NCBI RefSeq assembly: GCF_001458595.1
Contig: NZ_LN890327.1
Span: 423,768-487,767 of the forward strand
DNA: 64,000 bases
DNA from: Clostridium neonatale
GTDB lineage: Bacteria > Bacillota > Clostridia > Clostridiales > Clostridiaceae
Reading direction: 5' to 3'
Made by a program: the position numbers and the translations under genes. Shown here piece by piece: positions 46,144-57,598 of this stretch. The notes under the pieces are model-generated. The model saw only the letters and a list, made by a program, of their open reading frames with translations, had not been told where the DNA came from and did no database searches. Position 1 is the first letter of the stretch, and every line of letters starts with the position of its first letter.

Positions 46144-47652
46144 ATGCGGAAAGTAGCATTCTTATCAAGAGTATCAACATTAGATCAGCATTCATCAATA
46201 GATAATCAAGAAGAAGTATTTAAAAATTGGTTAAAAAGAAATAGCGGATGTATTTTATATAAGATCTATACAGATGAAGGGATAAGCGGTGCAAAAGGAT
46301 ATAAAAGAAAGCAATGGCTTAATATGCTGGAGGATGGAAAAAAGAAAAAATTTGATATACTAATATCTAAATCTTATTCTAGATTTGGGAGAAATCAAAG
46401 AGAAACATTAGATGCCATTGCAATGCTAAGAAATAATGGAATACGAATTATATTCCTAGAAGATAATTTGGATAGTGAGCAGGATTCTAATAAATTTGGA
46501 TTATTTGCATGGCTTGCAGAGCAGGAAGCTCAAAAAACAAGTGAAAGAATTAAGATAGTATGGGAAAATTACAATTCAGAGGGAAAGGTTCATGTAACTC
46601 TGGCTCCTTATGGTTATGATTATAATAAAGAAATAAAGAATTTTGTAGTAAATGATATTGAAGCTGATATAGTTAGAAAAATATTTTCATTATATATAAA
46701 AGGAAATGGATATAATAAGATAGCAAAATTATTAACAGAAAATAATATACCTACTAAGAGAAATGGAAAATGGGCCGGAACTACAGTTGGTAATATGCTG
46801 AAAAATGATTTTTATTTAGGTGTGCTTACACAGGGCAAAACAAAAACTATTGATGTTACAATGGATACTAAAAAGAAAATTCCTAAAGAAGAATGGATTA
46901 AGCATATTAATAATCATGAAGCAATAATTTCTAAAGAATGTTTTGAAAGTGTTCAATATAATATTAAGAAAAGGTCAAAAAGAATTAAGGAATTTTATAA
47001 TGAGACAAGTATAAAACAAAGCAATTCTTCATTATTCAGTAATTTACTTATATGTGGAGAATGTAACTCTAGATTATCTATTAAAAGAAAGAAAAAGTTA
47101 AATAATTATAAACCTTTTTATAATTGTATAAATTATGAGTTAAGAGGAATAAAGGTATGTGGACATAGATCTAATTTTATTTGGGAAGATATATTAATAA
47201 ATTATATAAAAGAAAAGCTGGATAGTATAGTGAAAAATAATTATAAGGAATTAAAAAATAAGATAAAACAAAAAAATACATGTAATATAAAATATGAAAA
47301 AGAATTGAAGTGTATAGAAAATAAAATAAAAGATCAGATAAATATTTCGACTAGATTATTATGCGAATATACTAAAGGAAATGTTGGTGAAATGAATTAT
47401 AAATTACAAAATGAGAAGATAGAAAAGATACTCAAGCATTTAGTCAATAGAAAAGAAGAATTAAATTCTTTCGCAAATAGCGGAAGAAAAATAAAGCAAG
47501 AAGAAAAATTATTGATAGGTGGAATAAATGATTTGCTTGAAACTAAAACAGAAGACTGGAATAATGCAATGATAAAATCAATAATAGATAATATTGTAGT
47601 TTATATCGATGGAACTATTGAGATATATTTCAAGTATTTAAATGATAAATGA
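46144..47652 (+). CDS. Large serine recombinase (SpoIVCA/integrase type)
   Basis: A 502-residue site-specific recombinase. The N-terminal resolvase domain (1-145) has FLSRVSTLDQ with catalytic Ser11 and SKSYSRFGRNQRETLD with the active-site arginines. A recombinase domain (about 160-270) follows, then a zinc ribbon (LICGECNSRL, with later Cys residues in YNCINYELRGIKVCGH). The last part is a coiled-coil (about 350-460). The length equals B. subtilis SpoIVCA (500). An AAAGGGG site precedes the ATG. It appears intact, and its position 340 bp inside the left junction makes it the enzyme that moves this element. Confidence 0.95.
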   Translation: MRKVAFLSRVSTLDQHSSIDNQEEVFKNWLKRNSGCILYKIYTDEGISGAKGYKRKQWLNMLEDGKKKKFDILISKSYSRFGRNQRETLDAIAMLRNNGIRIIFLEDNLDSEQDSNKFGLFAWLAEQEAQKTSERIKIVWENYNSEGKVHVTLAPYGYDYNKEIKNFVVNDIEADIVRKIFSLYIKGNGYNKIAKLLTENNIPTKRNGKWAGTTVGNMLKNDFYLGVLTQGKTKTIDVTMDTKKKIPKEEWIKHINNHEAIISKECFESVQYNIKKRSKRIKEFYNETSIKQSNSSLFSNLLICGECNSRLSIKRKKKLNNYKPFYNCINYELRGIKVCGHRSNFIWEDILINYIKEKLDSIVKNNYKELKNKIKQKNTCNIKYEKELKCIENKIKDQINISTRLLCEYTKGNVGEMNYKLQNEKIEKILKHLVNRKEELNSFANSGRKIKQEEKLLIGGINDLLETKTEDWNNAMIKSIIDNIVVYIDGTIEIYFKYLNDK

Positions 47653-47709
47653 AATAATATTTTAATATGAGAATTAATACAGCTTTAATATAGTAGAGTT
47701 TTTAAATCT

Positions 47710-47744
47710 AAAACACCATAGAAAACAATTTTCTATGGTGTTTT
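47710..47744 (+). terminator. Terminator after the recombinase gene
   Basis: AAAACACCATAGAAAA pairs perfectly with TTTTCTATGGTGTTTT around a 3-base loop. Confidence 0.85.
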
Positions 47745-47974
47745 AAAATAAAGTAAATGTTGAAATGAATAATATTTTGAAAAAATATATAATGTTTAAG
47801 CAAAAAAATGTCGATAATATGATTAAATAAAAATAATATATTAATATAAATAATTATTTTATAAGATACATGAAAACGATAAAAGCATATATATTATAAA
47901 TAACAATGTATTAAAAATTTAATATGCGCACTTTTACAAACGATTGCGAAGCTTTATTCTTAGGAGGTAAAAAC

Positions 47975-49993
47975 ATGAAGAAAAATACGTTTTATAGTAT
48001 TGGAAACAAAATAATGTTTCAAATAATAGTATTGGTTATAGGAATATGTTGTTCCTTATCGTTCTTATCGTATTATAAAACAAAGAGTAATATTTTAGAA
48101 ACTACATATAATACTTTAGCAGAAAGAACAAAAGACAGTGCTACATCAATTGAAAGAGAGTTTTATTATAGGCAAGAACAACTTAACTATATTTCATCAT
48201 TACCAGAAATACAATCAATGGATTGGAAGATACAAAAGCCAGTTCTTTTAGAAGAAATAGAAAAATGGAATTATGATGGAATGTTTATTATGGATACTAA
48301 TGGATATGGGTATTACGCATTGGATTCAGAAGAAGAAATTAAAGATCAATCGAATGATGAATTTTTTAAAACAATGCAAGAAAAAGGCTCTTTTATTACT
48401 GAACCATACATAAGACAGGAAGAAAAAGAATCAATAACGACTATTGTAACACCAATAAATAGTGAAAATGGAACAATAGTAGGCTATTTATGTGGTACAA
48501 TTAAATTAGATGATGTAAATAATATTGTTCAATCTGTTAAGATCGGAAATACTGGTTATGCATTTTTATTAAATGATTCAGGAAATTTTGTGGCACATAA
48601 AAATATGGATTTAGTATTTAATGAAACTAATTTTATAGATGCTTTTAATAACGATTCCGATGAACAAGTTAATGAAAAATTAGAAGAAGTTCTTAATAAA
48701 ATAAAATCAAAAGAAACATCTATAGATGAAATTAAGAGTAAAAGTACAGATATTTTTATGTCATATACTGAAGTGAAAAATACACCTTGGTCTATTTGTA
48801 CAGTTGTTGCTTCAGAGGATGTGTTAAGTGGAATTAATCAGATTGCAGTTAAACAAGTTATTTTAACTATAGTAGCTATAATAATAGGGGGAGTAATATC
48901 ATTATTAATTAGAAAATATTTATCAGTAGAAATAAATTATATAAAGAAATATTCATCTGAATTATCTGCATATAATTTAGGATATAGAGGAAAAGCAAAA
49001 AGGCAGGATGAGTTCGGACAAGTTATAGAAGCATTAAACTCAGGTGTAGATACTCTTGATTCAACAATGAAGGAAGTAAAATTAAATAGTAGTGAAATAA
49101 GTGCAAGCAGTGAACAAATAGATTCTATGTTATCAGAAATGTCATTTGAATTAGAACAGGCGGCAGCAACAACGGAGGAGATTTCAGCTAGCATGGAAGA
49201 ATGTAATGCATCTTTGCAGGAAGTTAATTCGATTTCACAATCTATAAATAATAATACGCAAGCGTCTGTGAATAAAGCACGTGAAAGTTTAGAATTGGCA
49301 GATAAGATTGAGAAAGATGCAAGTGCTGTTCATATTGCAACTATCGAATCAAAAGAAAATATTGAAGAAATTTATAAAAAATGTAGTGTGAAATTGAAGG
49401 AAGCATTAGAAAAAATATCTGTTGTTGAAACTATTTCACAAATGTCAAATAGTATATTAGATATTTCAGAGCAAACTAATTTACTTTCTCTCAATGCTTC
49501 AATAGAAGCTGCAAGAGCTGGTGAACATGGTAATGGGTTTGCTGTAGTTGCAGAAGAAGTAAGAAAATTAGCAGAACAGTCAGCATCAACAGTTAGTAAT
49601 ATACAATCTAATGTTGATAAGGCATTAAATGCGGTTAAAGATTTATCTAATACTTCATCAGAATTATTATCTGTAGTTGAAAAAGATATACTGAATGATT
49701 ATAAGAAATTAATTGAAGTAGCATTATCATATCAACAGGCTGGAACTAATGTTAAAGGTATGGCATCAGAGTTCTCGAGTATATCAGATGAAATTTCAGA
49801 TTCAATAAATACTATAACAATGAGCATTAAAGAACTTACAGAAGCAATTTCAGTAGTATCTGAATCGTCTGTAACAATTGCAGAAAATATGAACAATATT
49901 AATACAAAGAAGGAATCCATAATATCTAATTCAGCTGATAATAAAAACAAGTCTTTAAAATTATCTAAATTAGTAAATAAATTTAAATTATAA
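47975..49993 (+). CDS. Methyl-accepting chemotaxis protein with dCache sensor (element cargo)
   Basis: A 672-residue chemoreceptor with a transmembrane helix at about 13-33, a double Cache extracellular domain at about 35-285 (typical [18 protein letters not shown] and [20 protein letters not shown]), a second helix at about 292-312, and a signalling domain with tip [20 protein letters not shown]. The ATG at 47975 follows TTAGGAGGT; an earlier in-frame ATG at 47924 has none. Ligand unknown; dCache domains often bind amino acids or other small molecules. It lies between recombinase and kdp genes and has its own terminator. Confidence 0.9.
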   Translation: MKKNTFYSIGNKIMFQIIVLVIGICCSLSFLSYYKTKSNILETTYNTLAERTKDSATSIEREFYYRQEQLNYISSLPEIQSMDWKIQKPVLLEEIEKWNYDGMFIMDTNGYGYYALDSEEEIKDQSNDEFFKTMQEKGSFITEPYIRQEEKESITTIVTPINSENGTIVGYLCGTIKLDDVNNIVQSVKIGNTGYAFLLNDSGNFVAHKNMDLVFNETNFIDAFNNDSDEQVNEKLEEVLNKIKSKETSIDEIKSKSTDIFMSYTEVKNTPWSICTVVASEDVLSGINQIAVKQVILTIVAIIIGGVISLLIRKYLSVEINYIKKYSSELSAYNLGYRGKAKRQDEFGQVIEALNSGVDTLDSTMKEVKLNSSEISASSEQIDSMLSEMSFELEQAAATTEEISASMEECNASLQEVNSISQSINNNTQASVNKARESLELADKIEKDASAVHIATIESKENIEEIYKKCSVKLKEALEKISVVETISQMSNSILDISEQTNLLSLNASIEAARAGEHGNGFAVVAEEVRKLAEQSASTVSNIQSNVDKALNAVKDLSNTSSELLSVVEKDILNDYKKLIEVALSYQQAGTNVKGMASEFSSISDEISDSINTITMSIKELTEAISVVSESSVTIAENMNNINTKKESIISNSADNKNKSLKLSKLVNKFKL

Positions 49994-50027
49994 ATATATT
50001 TTTAATAAAAGAGAGCTATAGAATACT

Positions 50028-50092
50028 AAAATGGCCTTATTATAGCAGATACTCATAAAAAGAGTCTATCTACTATATAAGGCCATTTTTAT
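50028..50092 (+). terminator. Terminator after the cargo chemoreceptor
   Basis: AAAATGGCCTTAT (50028-50040) pairs with ATAAGGCCATTTTT (50077-50090). Confidence 0.85.
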
Positions 50093-50139
50093 ACTGGATA
50101 GTTATCTTTTATTTTTTATATAAATATTCAAATACTATC

Positions 50140-50152
50140 TTAACACAATCTT
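50140..50152 (+). promoter_or_regulatory. Candidate KdpE box upstream of kdpFABC
   Basis: TTAACACAATCTT, 81 bp before kdpF. The identical 13-mer occurs upstream of kdpD (54780-54792), the only other kdp transcription start expected. It overlaps TTAA direct repeats spaced 11 bp, the usual spacing of OmpR/KdpE-type sites. Inference. Confidence 0.5.
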
Positions 50153-50232
50153 AATTCAAAAATAAAAACCCTAACACCATACTAATTTCTTTGGTGCTAA
50201 ACTAATGCTATCAAAAGGAAGGGGGAATTTAA

Positions 50233-50319
50233 ATGAATATATTAGTAAGTATTATAGGATTAGTTGCATTTATATATTTCATTTATTTAACAAATATTTT
50301 ATTAAGAGGTGATAAGTAA
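50233..50319 (+). CDS. kdpF: KdpF small membrane subunit
   Basis: A 28-residue single-helix peptide (MNILVSIIGLVAFIYFIYLT, then NILLRGDK) that stabilises the KdpABC potassium pump. A strong AGGAAGGGGG site precedes the ATG. Its stop overlaps the kdpA start as TAATG, showing translational coupling. Too short for routine gene calling. Confidence 0.88.
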   Translation: MNILVSIIGLVAFIYFIYLTNILLRGDK

Positions 50320-52058
50320 TGACAAATGTATTATTACAGTATGGACTGTATCTTTTAATTCTAATAGTACTAGCAATACCGCTTGGAAATTATATAGGTA
50401 AAGTAATGAATGGAGAAAAAGTATTTTTATCTAAACTATTAGTTCCATGCGAAAATGCTATATATAAAGCTTTACGTATAGATAAAGAAGAAGACATGGG
50501 ATGGAAAAAATATTCAATTTCAGCTTTAGCGTTTTCTATTATTAGCTTTGTAGTATTATTTTTACTACACATGTGTCAAGGGTTTTTACCATTAAATCCA
50601 GAAAAGTTGCCAGGAACAACTTGGGATTTAGCATTTAACAATGCAGTAAGTTTTGTAACAAATACTAACTGGCAATCATATTCAGGTGAAAGTTCATTAA
50701 GTTATTTCACACAGATGATGGGATTAACAGTACAAAATTTTGTTTCAGCTGCAGTTGGTATATCGGTATTATTTGCATTAATTAGAGGATTTATAAGAGC
50801 TAAAGAAAATGGAATAGGAAATTTTTGGGCTGATATTACTAGAACACTTCTTTATATATTAATTCCACTTTCAATAGTAGTATCAGTAGTTCTAGTATCA
50901 CAAGGAGTTGTTCAAAACTTTAAGCCATATGAAACAGTTTCTTTACTGGAACCTATAACACTTGACGATGGAACTGTAGTTACAGAAGAAGTGGTTCCAC
51001 TTGGACCAGCAGCAAGCCAAGTGGCTATAAAACAATTAGGAACAAATGGTGGAGGATTCTTTGGAGCTAACTCAGCCCACCCCCTTGAAAATCCAAATGC
51101 ATTATCTAATTTATTTGAAATGATATCAATATTATTAATACCAGCAGCATTATGCTTTACATTTGGTAGAAATGTAAAAGATAAGAAACAAGGAATAGCA
51201 TTATTTTTAGCAATGGGTATTATGCTAGTTGCAACACTTGGAATAATAGGAGTAAATGAACAAAATGCAACCCCACAATTAGCAATGAATGGACAAGTTG
51301 ACCTATCAGCAGTTGACCAGGCAGGTGGAAATATGGAAGGGAAAGAATCAAGATTCGGTATAGCAACATCCACTACATGGTCAGCATTTACTACAGCTGC
51401 ATCTAATGGTTCAGTAAATGCAATGCATGATAGTTATACACCAATTGGTGGTATGATTACAATGATTCAAATGCAGTTAGGTGAAGTTATATTTGGAGGA
51501 GTCGGCTGCGGACTTTATGGAATGTTAAGTTTTGCAATATTAACAGTATTTATGGCAGGGCTTATGGTTGGCAGAACGCCTGAATATTTAGGAAAGAAAA
51601 TAGAACCATTTGAAATGAAAATGGCCGTATTAGTATGTTTGGCAACACCTATAGCAATATTAATAGGTAGTGGAATAGCTACATTATTACCTTCAATGGT
51701 TGATAGTTTAAAAAATAGTGGAGCTCATGGATTTTCAGAAATACTTTATGCGTACTCTTCAGCAGGTGGTAACAATGGTTCTGCATTTGCTGGATTAAAT
51801 GCAAATACACCATTTTTAAATGTAAGTTTAGGTTTTGTTATGTTATTTGCACGTTTTGTTCCTATGGTATGTACTCTTGCAATAGCAGGAAGCTTAGTTA
51901 AAAAGAAAAAGGTTGCAGAAAGTGAAGGAACATTACCAACACATAATGCTATGTTTGTATGTCTTTTAATATTTGTAGTATTACTTATTGGAGCATTAAG
52001 CTTCTTTCCAGCATTAGCACTTGGACCTATTGCTGAATTCTTTCAAATGTTAGGTTAA
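50319..52058 (+). CDS. kdpA: Potassium-transporting ATPase subunit A
   Basis: A 579-residue channel-like subunit that selects and moves K+. Ten or so hydrophobic helices are seen with selectivity-loop motifs [31 protein letters not shown] and [13 protein letters not shown]. It starts at the ATG overlapping the kdpF stop. It forms the KdpFABC complex with the next genes. Confidence 0.96.
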   Translation: MTNVLLQYGLYLLILIVLAIPLGNYIGKVMNGEKVFLSKLLVPCENAIYKALRIDKEEDMGWKKYSISALAFSIISFVVLFLLHMCQGFLPLNPEKLPGTTWDLAFNNAVSFVTNTNWQSYSGESSLSYFTQMMGLTVQNFVSAAVGISVLFALIRGFIRAKENGIGNFWADITRTLLYILIPLSIVVSVVLVSQGVVQNFKPYETVSLLEPITLDDGTVVTEEVVPLGPAASQVAIKQLGTNGGGFFGANSAHPLENPNALSNLFEMISILLIPAALCFTFGRNVKDKKQGIALFLAMGIMLVATLGIIGVNEQNATPQLAMNGQVDLSAVDQAGGNMEGKESRFGIATSTTWSAFTTAASNGSVNAMHDSYTPIGGMITMIQMQLGEVIFGGVGCGLYGMLSFAILTVFMAGLMVGRTPEYLGKKIEPFEMKMAVLVCLATPIAILIGSGIATLLPSMVDSLKNSGAHGFSEILYAYSSAGGNNGSAFAGLNANTPFLNVSLGFVMLFARFVPMVCTLAIAGSLVKKKKVAESEGTLPTHNAMFVCLLIFVVLLIGALSFFPALALGPIAEFFQMLG

Positions 52059-52072
52059 ATGAGGTGACGAAT

Positions 52073-54139
52073 ATGAATGAAAATAAGAGTAGTTTTGCTG
52101 ATAAAAAAATGATAATAAGAGCCATTAAGGATTCTTTTATAAAATTATCACCTAAAACTCAAATGGAAAATCCAGTTATGTTTCTTGTATACATTTCATC
52201 TATATTAACAACTATTTTATATGTAGTTTCACTAGTTGGTATTAGAGATGCAAAGCCAGGTTTTATACTGGGAATTACAATAATTCTATGGCTTACAGTA
52301 TTATTTGCAAACTTTGCAGAAGCAATAGCACAAGGGCGTGGTAAAGCACAAGCAGATGCGCTAAGAGCTAGTAAAAAGGATGTAGAAGCTCATAAAATAC
52401 CTTCAGTAGATAAAAAAGATGAAATAATAAAAGTTTCATCAGCATTACTTAAAAAAGGTGATATAGTGATTGTAAAAGCTGGCGAACAAATACCAGCAGA
52501 TGGTGAAGTAATTGATGGTGCAGCATCAGTTGATGAAAGTGCAATAACAGGAGAATCAGCACCTGTTATAAGAGAAAGCGGCGGAGATAGAAGTGCTGTT
52601 ACTGGTGGTACTACAGTTACTTCAGATTGGTTGGTTATTGAGATTACAAGTGAAGCTGGAGAAAGCTTTCTTGACAAAATGATTGCAATGGTTGAAGGAG
52701 CTTCTCGTAAAAAGACTCCTAATGAAATAGCATTACAAATTTTATTGGTTGCATTAACAATTATATTCTTATTAGTTACAGTTTCATTATATTCATATTC
52801 AATTTTTTCAGCTAATCAAGCAGGAAAAGTAAATCCAATCTCAGTAACTTCTTTAGTTGCGTTACTTGTATGTTTAGCACCAACAACAATAGGTGCATTA
52901 CTTTCAGCTATTGGTATTGCTGGTATGAGTCGTTTAAATCAAGCTAATGTTTTGGCAATGAGTGGACGTGCCATTGAAGCAGCGGGTGATGTAGATATAT
53001 TAATGTTAGATAAAACAGGAACTATTACTCTTGGTAATCGTCAAGCTTGTGAATTTATACCAGTAGATGGTGCATCAGAAAAAGAATTAGCAGATGCAGC
53101 TCAGCTTTCATCATTAGTAGATGAAACACCAGAAGGACGTAGCATAGTAGTTCTTGCTAAGGAAAGGTTTGGAATTAGAGAAAGAAATATAAGTGAGCTT
53201 AATATGGAATTTGTACCATTCACAGCAAAGACTCGTATGAGTGGTGTTAATTTTAATGGAAATGAAATTCGTAAAGGTGCGGCAGATTCAGTAAGAGCGT
53301 ATGTAATATCAAAAGGTGGAAAATACAGTAAAGAGTGTGATGATGCTGTTACTCAAATAGCAAATAAGGGTGGAACTCCTTTAGTTGTTGCTAAAAATGA
53401 TAAAATACTTGGAGTAGTTTATTTAAAAGATATTATTAAACAAGGTGTGCAAGAGAAATTTGCTGATTTAAGAAAAATGGGTATTAAAACTATTATGATA
53501 ACTGGAGATAACCCATTAACAGCAGCAGCAATTGCGGCAGAAGCTGGTGTTGATGATTTCTTAGCAGAAGCTACTCCAGAAGGAAAATTAACTATGATTC
53601 GTGATTTTCAAGCTAAAGGACATTTAGTTGCTATGACAGGTGATGGAACCAATGATGCACCAGCACTTGCACAAGCTGATGTTGCAGTAGCAATGAATAC
53701 TGGTACACAAGCTGCAAAAGAGGCAGGAAACATGGTTGATTTAGATTCATCACCAACAAAATTAATAGATATAGTTAGAATAGGAAAACAATTATTAATG
53801 ACTCGTGGTAGTTTAACAACATTCAGTATTGCTAATGACCTTGCTAAATATTTTGCAATAATACCAGCTTTATTCATTGGGCTGTATCCAGGACTATCAG
53901 CATTAAATATCATGAATTTGCATAGTGCAGAAAGTGCAATTTTTTCAGCAATAATATATAATGCATTAATAATAATAGCATTAATTCCATTAGCCCTTAG
54001 AGGTGTAAAATATCGTGAAGTTTCAGCAGGAAAATTATTATCAAGAAATCTTCTTGTATATGGTTTAGGTGGTATAGTGGTACCATTTATAGCTATAAAA
54101 ATAATTGATGTGATTATTACTTCAATAGGTATTATTTAA
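52073..54139 (+). CDS. kdpB: Potassium-transporting ATPase subunit B (P-type ATPase)
   Basis: The 688-residue catalytic subunit. The phosphorylated Asp313 lies in [16 protein letters not shown] (actuator), the KTRMSGV block, and the [16 protein letters not shown] hinge are all present, so it looks functional. The ATG at 52073 follows GAGGTG; a GTG at 52064 is within that site. It is 14 bases after kdpA. Confidence 0.96.
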   Translation: MNENKSSFADKKMIIRAIKDSFIKLSPKTQMENPVMFLVYISSILTTILYVVSLVGIRDAKPGFILGITIILWLTVLFANFAEAIAQGRGKAQADALRASKKDVEAHKIPSVDKKDEIIKVSSALLKKGDIVIVKAGEQIPADGEVIDGAASVDESAITGESAPVIRESGGDRSAVTGGTTVTSDWLVIEITSEAGESFLDKMIAMVEGASRKKTPNEIALQILLVALTIIFLLVTVSLYSYSIFSANQAGKVNPISVTSLVALLVCLAPTTIGALLSAIGIAGMSRLNQANVLAMSGRAIEAAGDVDILMLDKTGTITLGNRQACEFIPVDGASEKELADAAQLSSLVDETPEGRSIVVLAKERFGIRERNISELNMEFVPFTAKTRMSGVNFNGNEIRKGAADSVRAYVISKGGKYSKECDDAVTQIANKGGTPLVVAKNDKILGVVYLKDIIKQGVQEKFADLRKMGIKTIMITGDNPLTAAAIAAEAGVDDFLAEATPEGKLTMIRDFQAKGHLVAMTGDGTNDAPALAQADVAVAMNTGTQAAKEAGNMVDLDSSPTKLIDIVRIGKQLLMTRGSLTTFSIANDLAKYFAIIPALFIGLYPGLSALNIMNLHSAESAIFSAIIYNALIIIALIPLALRGVKYREVSAGKLLSRNLLVYGLGGIVVPFIAIKIIDVIITSIGII

Positions 54140-54154
54140 GAAAGGATGATTTTA

Positions 54155-54760
54155 ATGAAAGATTTTAAAGCAGTATTTCCAAAAGCTTTAATAATATTTT
54201 TAATATTTACAGTTTTATGTGGAGCAGTATATACATTGGTCATAACAGGTATCTCTCAAATATTATTTCCCAAACAGGCTAATGGAAGTATTATAGAGAT
54301 TGATGGTAAGAAATATGGAAGTGCATTATTAGCACAGCAATATACTGATGAAAAACATTTATGGGGAAGAATAATGAATATTGATACAGACACTTTTACA
54401 GATGATAAAGGGAATAAGGTCGCATATGCGTGGGCATCAAATTTAACTCCAACAAGTGATGAATTACAGTCAGTAATTAATGAACGCATTAAAAAAATTA
54501 AAGAAGCACATCCAGAAAAAGGGGACACTCCTATTCCAGTTGATTTAGTAACATGTTCAGGAAGTGGATTAGATCCACATATTTCAGTAGCAGCAGCTGA
54601 GTATCAAGTGGATCGGATTGCAAAAAATAATAATATGTCAAAAGAAGAAGTACAATCAATAATTGATAAATATACAGATAATAAATTGCTAGGAGTGCTT
54701 GGAGAAAAAACAGTTAATGTATTAGAGGTAAATCTTGCACTTGATGGAATTTTGAAATAA
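54155..54760 (+). CDS. kdpC: Potassium-transporting ATPase subunit C
   Basis: A 201-residue subunit with one N-terminal transmembrane helix (about 9-32) and an extracellular domain bearing LVTCSGSGLDPHISVAAA, the KdpC signature. The start at 54155 is placed after AAAGGATGA. It completes kdpFABC. Confidence 0.95.
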   Translation: MKDFKAVFPKALIIFLIFTVLCGAVYTLVITGISQILFPKQANGSIIEIDGKKYGSALLAQQYTDEKHLWGRIMNIDTDTFTDDKGNKVAYAWASNLTPTSDELQSVINERIKKIKEAHPEKGDTPIPVDLVTCSGSGLDPHISVAAAEYQVDRIAKNNNMSKEEVQSIIDKYTDNKLLGVLGEKTVNVLEVNLALDGILK

Positions 54761-54779
54761 TATAAAGAAAATAATAATA

Positions 54780-54792
54780 TTAACACAATCTT
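54780..54792 (+). promoter_or_regulatory. Candidate KdpE box upstream of kdpDE
   Basis: TTAACACAATCTT, identical to the 13-mer before kdpF, lies 19 bp after the kdpC stop and 104 bp before kdpD. It suggests that KdpE controls its own operon too. Confidence 0.45.
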
Positions 54793-54795
54793 TAT

Positions 54796-54838
54796 ACTAT
54801 AGCTAAAATATTTATAAAATAATTATTTTGGCTATAGT
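54796..54838 (+). terminator. Hairpin between kdpC and kdpD
   Basis: ACTATAGCTAAAATA pairs with TATTTTGGCTATAGT, followed by ATAATTTATTT. It could terminate kdpFABC or attenuate read-through into kdpDE. Confidence 0.65.
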
Positions 54839-54895
54839 ATAATTTATTTACAAGAAGATTTTATAAAATTAAAATTGATTTTGGAGGTGGAATAT

Positions 54896-57598
54896 ATGAT
54901 AGAGGAGCGACCTAATCCAGATGCAGTCTTAAAACAAATCTTAGATGAAAAAGAAGAAAATGTGAAGAGGAAAGGAAGACTAAAAATATTTTTTGGATAT
55001 GCAGCAGGAGTTGGAAAAACATTTGCTATGCTTGAAGCTGCACATGAAGCAAAGAAGAGTGGAATTGATATAGTAGCAGGATATATAGAACCGCATACAA
55101 GAGTTGAAACACTTGCACTTTTAGAAGGTCTTGAGATGCTTCCTAATTTAAAAATACAGTATAAAGGAATTACATTAAATGAATTTGATCTTGATGGAGC
55201 AATCAAAAGAAAGCCACAACTAATTTTAGTAGATGAGTTAGCTCACAGTAATGCAGAACAATGCAGGCATATAAAGAGATATCAAGATATAAAAGAATTG
55301 CTGGAAAATGGAATAGATGTTTATACAACAGTAAATGTTCAGCATATTGAAAGTTTAAATGATATTGTAGCATCAATAACAGGTGTAATTGTACGTGAAA
55401 GGGTTCCAGATAGTGTTTTTGATGATGCTGACCAAGTTGAATTAGTAGATATTGAACCAGAAGATTTAATTGCACGATTAAATCAAGGAAAAATATATAA
55501 AGAAAATCAAGTAAAAAGAGCGCTAGTAAACTTTTTTACAAAGGAAAAATTAGTTGCATTGAGGGAAATTGCATTAAGACGTACGGCTGATGCTGTAAAT
55601 AAGAAAATAGATAAGGAAAGAGAAAATAACAAGAGTGGCTATTATACTGAAGAACATATTTTAATATGTCTTTCAAGTGCACCAAGTAATGCCAAAGTGA
55701 TTAGAACTGCAGCTAGAATGGCATCCGCATTTGATGGACTATTTACAGCGTTATTTGTTGAAACTCCAAATACTAAAGAATTCGAAAAAGATAATAGAAT
55801 TAGTCTGGAGAAGAATTTAAAATTAGCTGAACAACTTGGAGCAAGAATTGCGACTGTATATGGAGAAGATATTGCGAGTCAAATATCAGAATATGCAAAA
55901 ATAAGTGGAGTATCTAAAATTGTACTTGGTAGATCAAATACGAGGAAAGGATTACTTATAAATAAGAAAACTCTAGTAGATAAGCTGACTGAGCTTGCAC
56001 CTAATATAGATATCTACATTATTCCAGATAATTCAAAAAAGTATAATAAAATAAATATTAAAAGAATAGAAATACCTAAATTTACAGTAATAGATATTTC
56101 AAAAACATTAGGAGTATTATTAATTACTACAATAACTGGATTAATATTTTATAATTTAGGATATGGGGAATCGAATATTATTATTATGTATCTTTTGGGA
56201 GTTTTAATTACTTCTATTATCACAAGTGGTAAGACTTATGGAATATTAATATCAATACTGGGAGTTTTAACATACGATTTTATGTTTACTGAACCTAGGC
56301 TTACATTAAAGGCATATGATGCTAGCTATCCAGTTACATTTTTAGTTATGCTTGTATCTTCTGTTTTATCTAGCAAATTAGCAACAAGAGTAAAGATAGA
56401 AGCTCAAAATTCAGCAAAAAAAGCTTATAGAACCGAAGTGTTGTTAGAAACCAGTCAGAAATTGCAACTTGCAAAGAGTAAAGAAGAGATATTTAATGAA
56501 ACAGCATATCAAACAAAGAAATTATTGGATAAACCCATAATATTATATATACAAAATGATAAAGGAAATTTAGAACCAATTATATTTAAAAAAGATAATG
56601 ATACGGATATTAAACAATATATAACAGAAGAAGAGCATGCAGTTGCAGAATGGGTGTTTAAAAATAAAAAACATGCAGGAGCAACAACTGATACATTACC
56701 AGGGGCTAAGTGTCTTTATTTAGCAATAAGAAATTATGAAAAATCATTTGCAGTAATTGCAATTCCTATAGATAAAAATGAAATTTTAGATCCATTTGAA
56801 AAGAATTTATTAATTGCAGTTTTAGGTGAAAGTGCAATATCCTTAGAAAAAGAGGAGATTAATATAAGTAAAAATAAGATAAAGATGAAAGCAGATCAGG
56901 AAAAACTAAGGGCAAATTTGTTAAGAGCTATTTCACATGATTTACGTACTCCACTTACTAGTATATCAGGAAATGCAGGAATTTTGATGAAAAACTCTAA
57001 TATATTGAATGATGAAAAAAAGCAGGAGCTGTATTCAGATATTTATGATGATTCAATGTGGCTAATAAACTTGGTTGAAAATCTATTATCTATAACACGT
57101 ATTGAAAATGGTTCAATGAATATAAAAATAGAACCTGAGTTAATTGATGAAGTTATACAGGAAGCTTTACTTCATGTTAATAGAAAGAAATCAGAATACA
57201 ATATAGAAGTATTGGTAGAAGATGATTTGATGATGGCTAAAATGGATTCCAGACTAATAATTCAAGTAATAATAAATATTGTGAATAATGCTATAAAATA
57301 TACGCCAAAAGGTTCAAATATAAGAATTTCTGCAGCTAGAAAAGAAAAAATGATTGTAGTTGAAATTTCTGATAATGGATATGGAATTAGTGATTCGGTT
57401 AAAGACAAGATATTTGATATGTTTTTTACAATAAATGATAAGCATGGAGATGGCAGAAGAGGCCTTGGATTGGGATTGTCACTATGTAAGTCAATAATAA
57501 ATGCTCATGGCGGAGAAATTTACGTAAAAGATAATATACCTAAGGGAAGTACTTTTGGATTTACTTTACAGGAAGAGGAGGTTAAACTAGATGAATAA
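54896..57598 (+). CDS. kdpD: Osmosensitive K+ channel sensor histidine kinase
   Basis: A full-length 900-residue KdpD. The N-terminal KdpD domain has Walker A GYAAGVGKT (34-42) and LILVDELAHSN. A UspA-like domain (about 250-370), four clustered transmembrane helices (about 395-500) and a GAF region follow. The HisKA has phospho-His681 (RAISHDLRTPLTSISG), and the HATPase_c ends the protein (DNGYGISDSVKDKIF, GLGLGLSLCKSI). It senses K+ limitation and phosphorylates KdpE. The ATG at 54896 follows TTGGAGGTGG. It overlaps kdpE by 8 bases. Confidence 0.95.
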   Translation: MIEERPNPDAVLKQILDEKEENVKRKGRLKIFFGYAAGVGKTFAMLEAAHEAKKSGIDIVAGYIEPHTRVETLALLEGLEMLPNLKIQYKGITLNEFDLDGAIKRKPQLILVDELAHSNAEQCRHIKRYQDIKELLENGIDVYTTVNVQHIESLNDIVASITGVIVRERVPDSVFDDADQVELVDIEPEDLIARLNQGKIYKENQVKRALVNFFTKEKLVALREIALRRTADAVNKKIDKERENNKSGYYTEEHILICLSSAPSNAKVIRTAARMASAFDGLFTALFVETPNTKEFEKDNRISLEKNLKLAEQLGARIATVYGEDIASQISEYAKISGVSKIVLGRSNTRKGLLINKKTLVDKLTELAPNIDIYIIPDNSKKYNKINIKRIEIPKFTVIDISKTLGVLLITTITGLIFYNLGYGESNIIIMYLLGVLITSIITSGKTYGILISILGVLTYDFMFTEPRLTLKAYDASYPVTFLVMLVSSVLSSKLATRVKIEAQNSAKKAYRTEVLLETSQKLQLAKSKEEIFNETAYQTKKLLDKPIILYIQNDKGNLEPIIFKKDNDTDIKQYITEEEHAVAEWVFKNKKHAGATTDTLPGAKCLYLAIRNYEKSFAVIAIPIDKNEILDPFEKNLLIAVLGESAISLEKEEINISKNKIKMKADQEKLRANLLRAISHDLRTPLTSISGNAGILMKNSNILNDEKKQELYSDIYDDSMWLINLVENLLSITRIENGSMNIKIEPELIDEVIQEALLHVNRKKSEYNIEVLVEDDLMMAKMDSRLIIQVIINIVNNAIKYTPKGSNIRISAARKEKMIVVEISDNGYGISDSVKDKIFDMFFTINDKHGDGRRGLGLGLSLCKSIINAHGGEIYVKDNIPKGSTFGFTLQEEEVKLDE

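Noticed and set aside
47874..47890. cre site before the cargo chemoreceptor
   Set aside because: TGAAAACG is followed by CA at the wrong spacing for the CcpA consensus.
49994..50232. Cyclic di-AMP (ydaO) riboswitch upstream of kdp
   Set aside because: The leader after the receptor terminator is too short and lacks the conserved blocks; only a small CACCA/TGGTG stem is seen.
50912..51373. Long minus-strand ORF inside kdpA
   Set aside because: It is the complementary frame of a strongly coding gene with biased codon use; the composition is Pro/Ser-rich as expected for such shadows.
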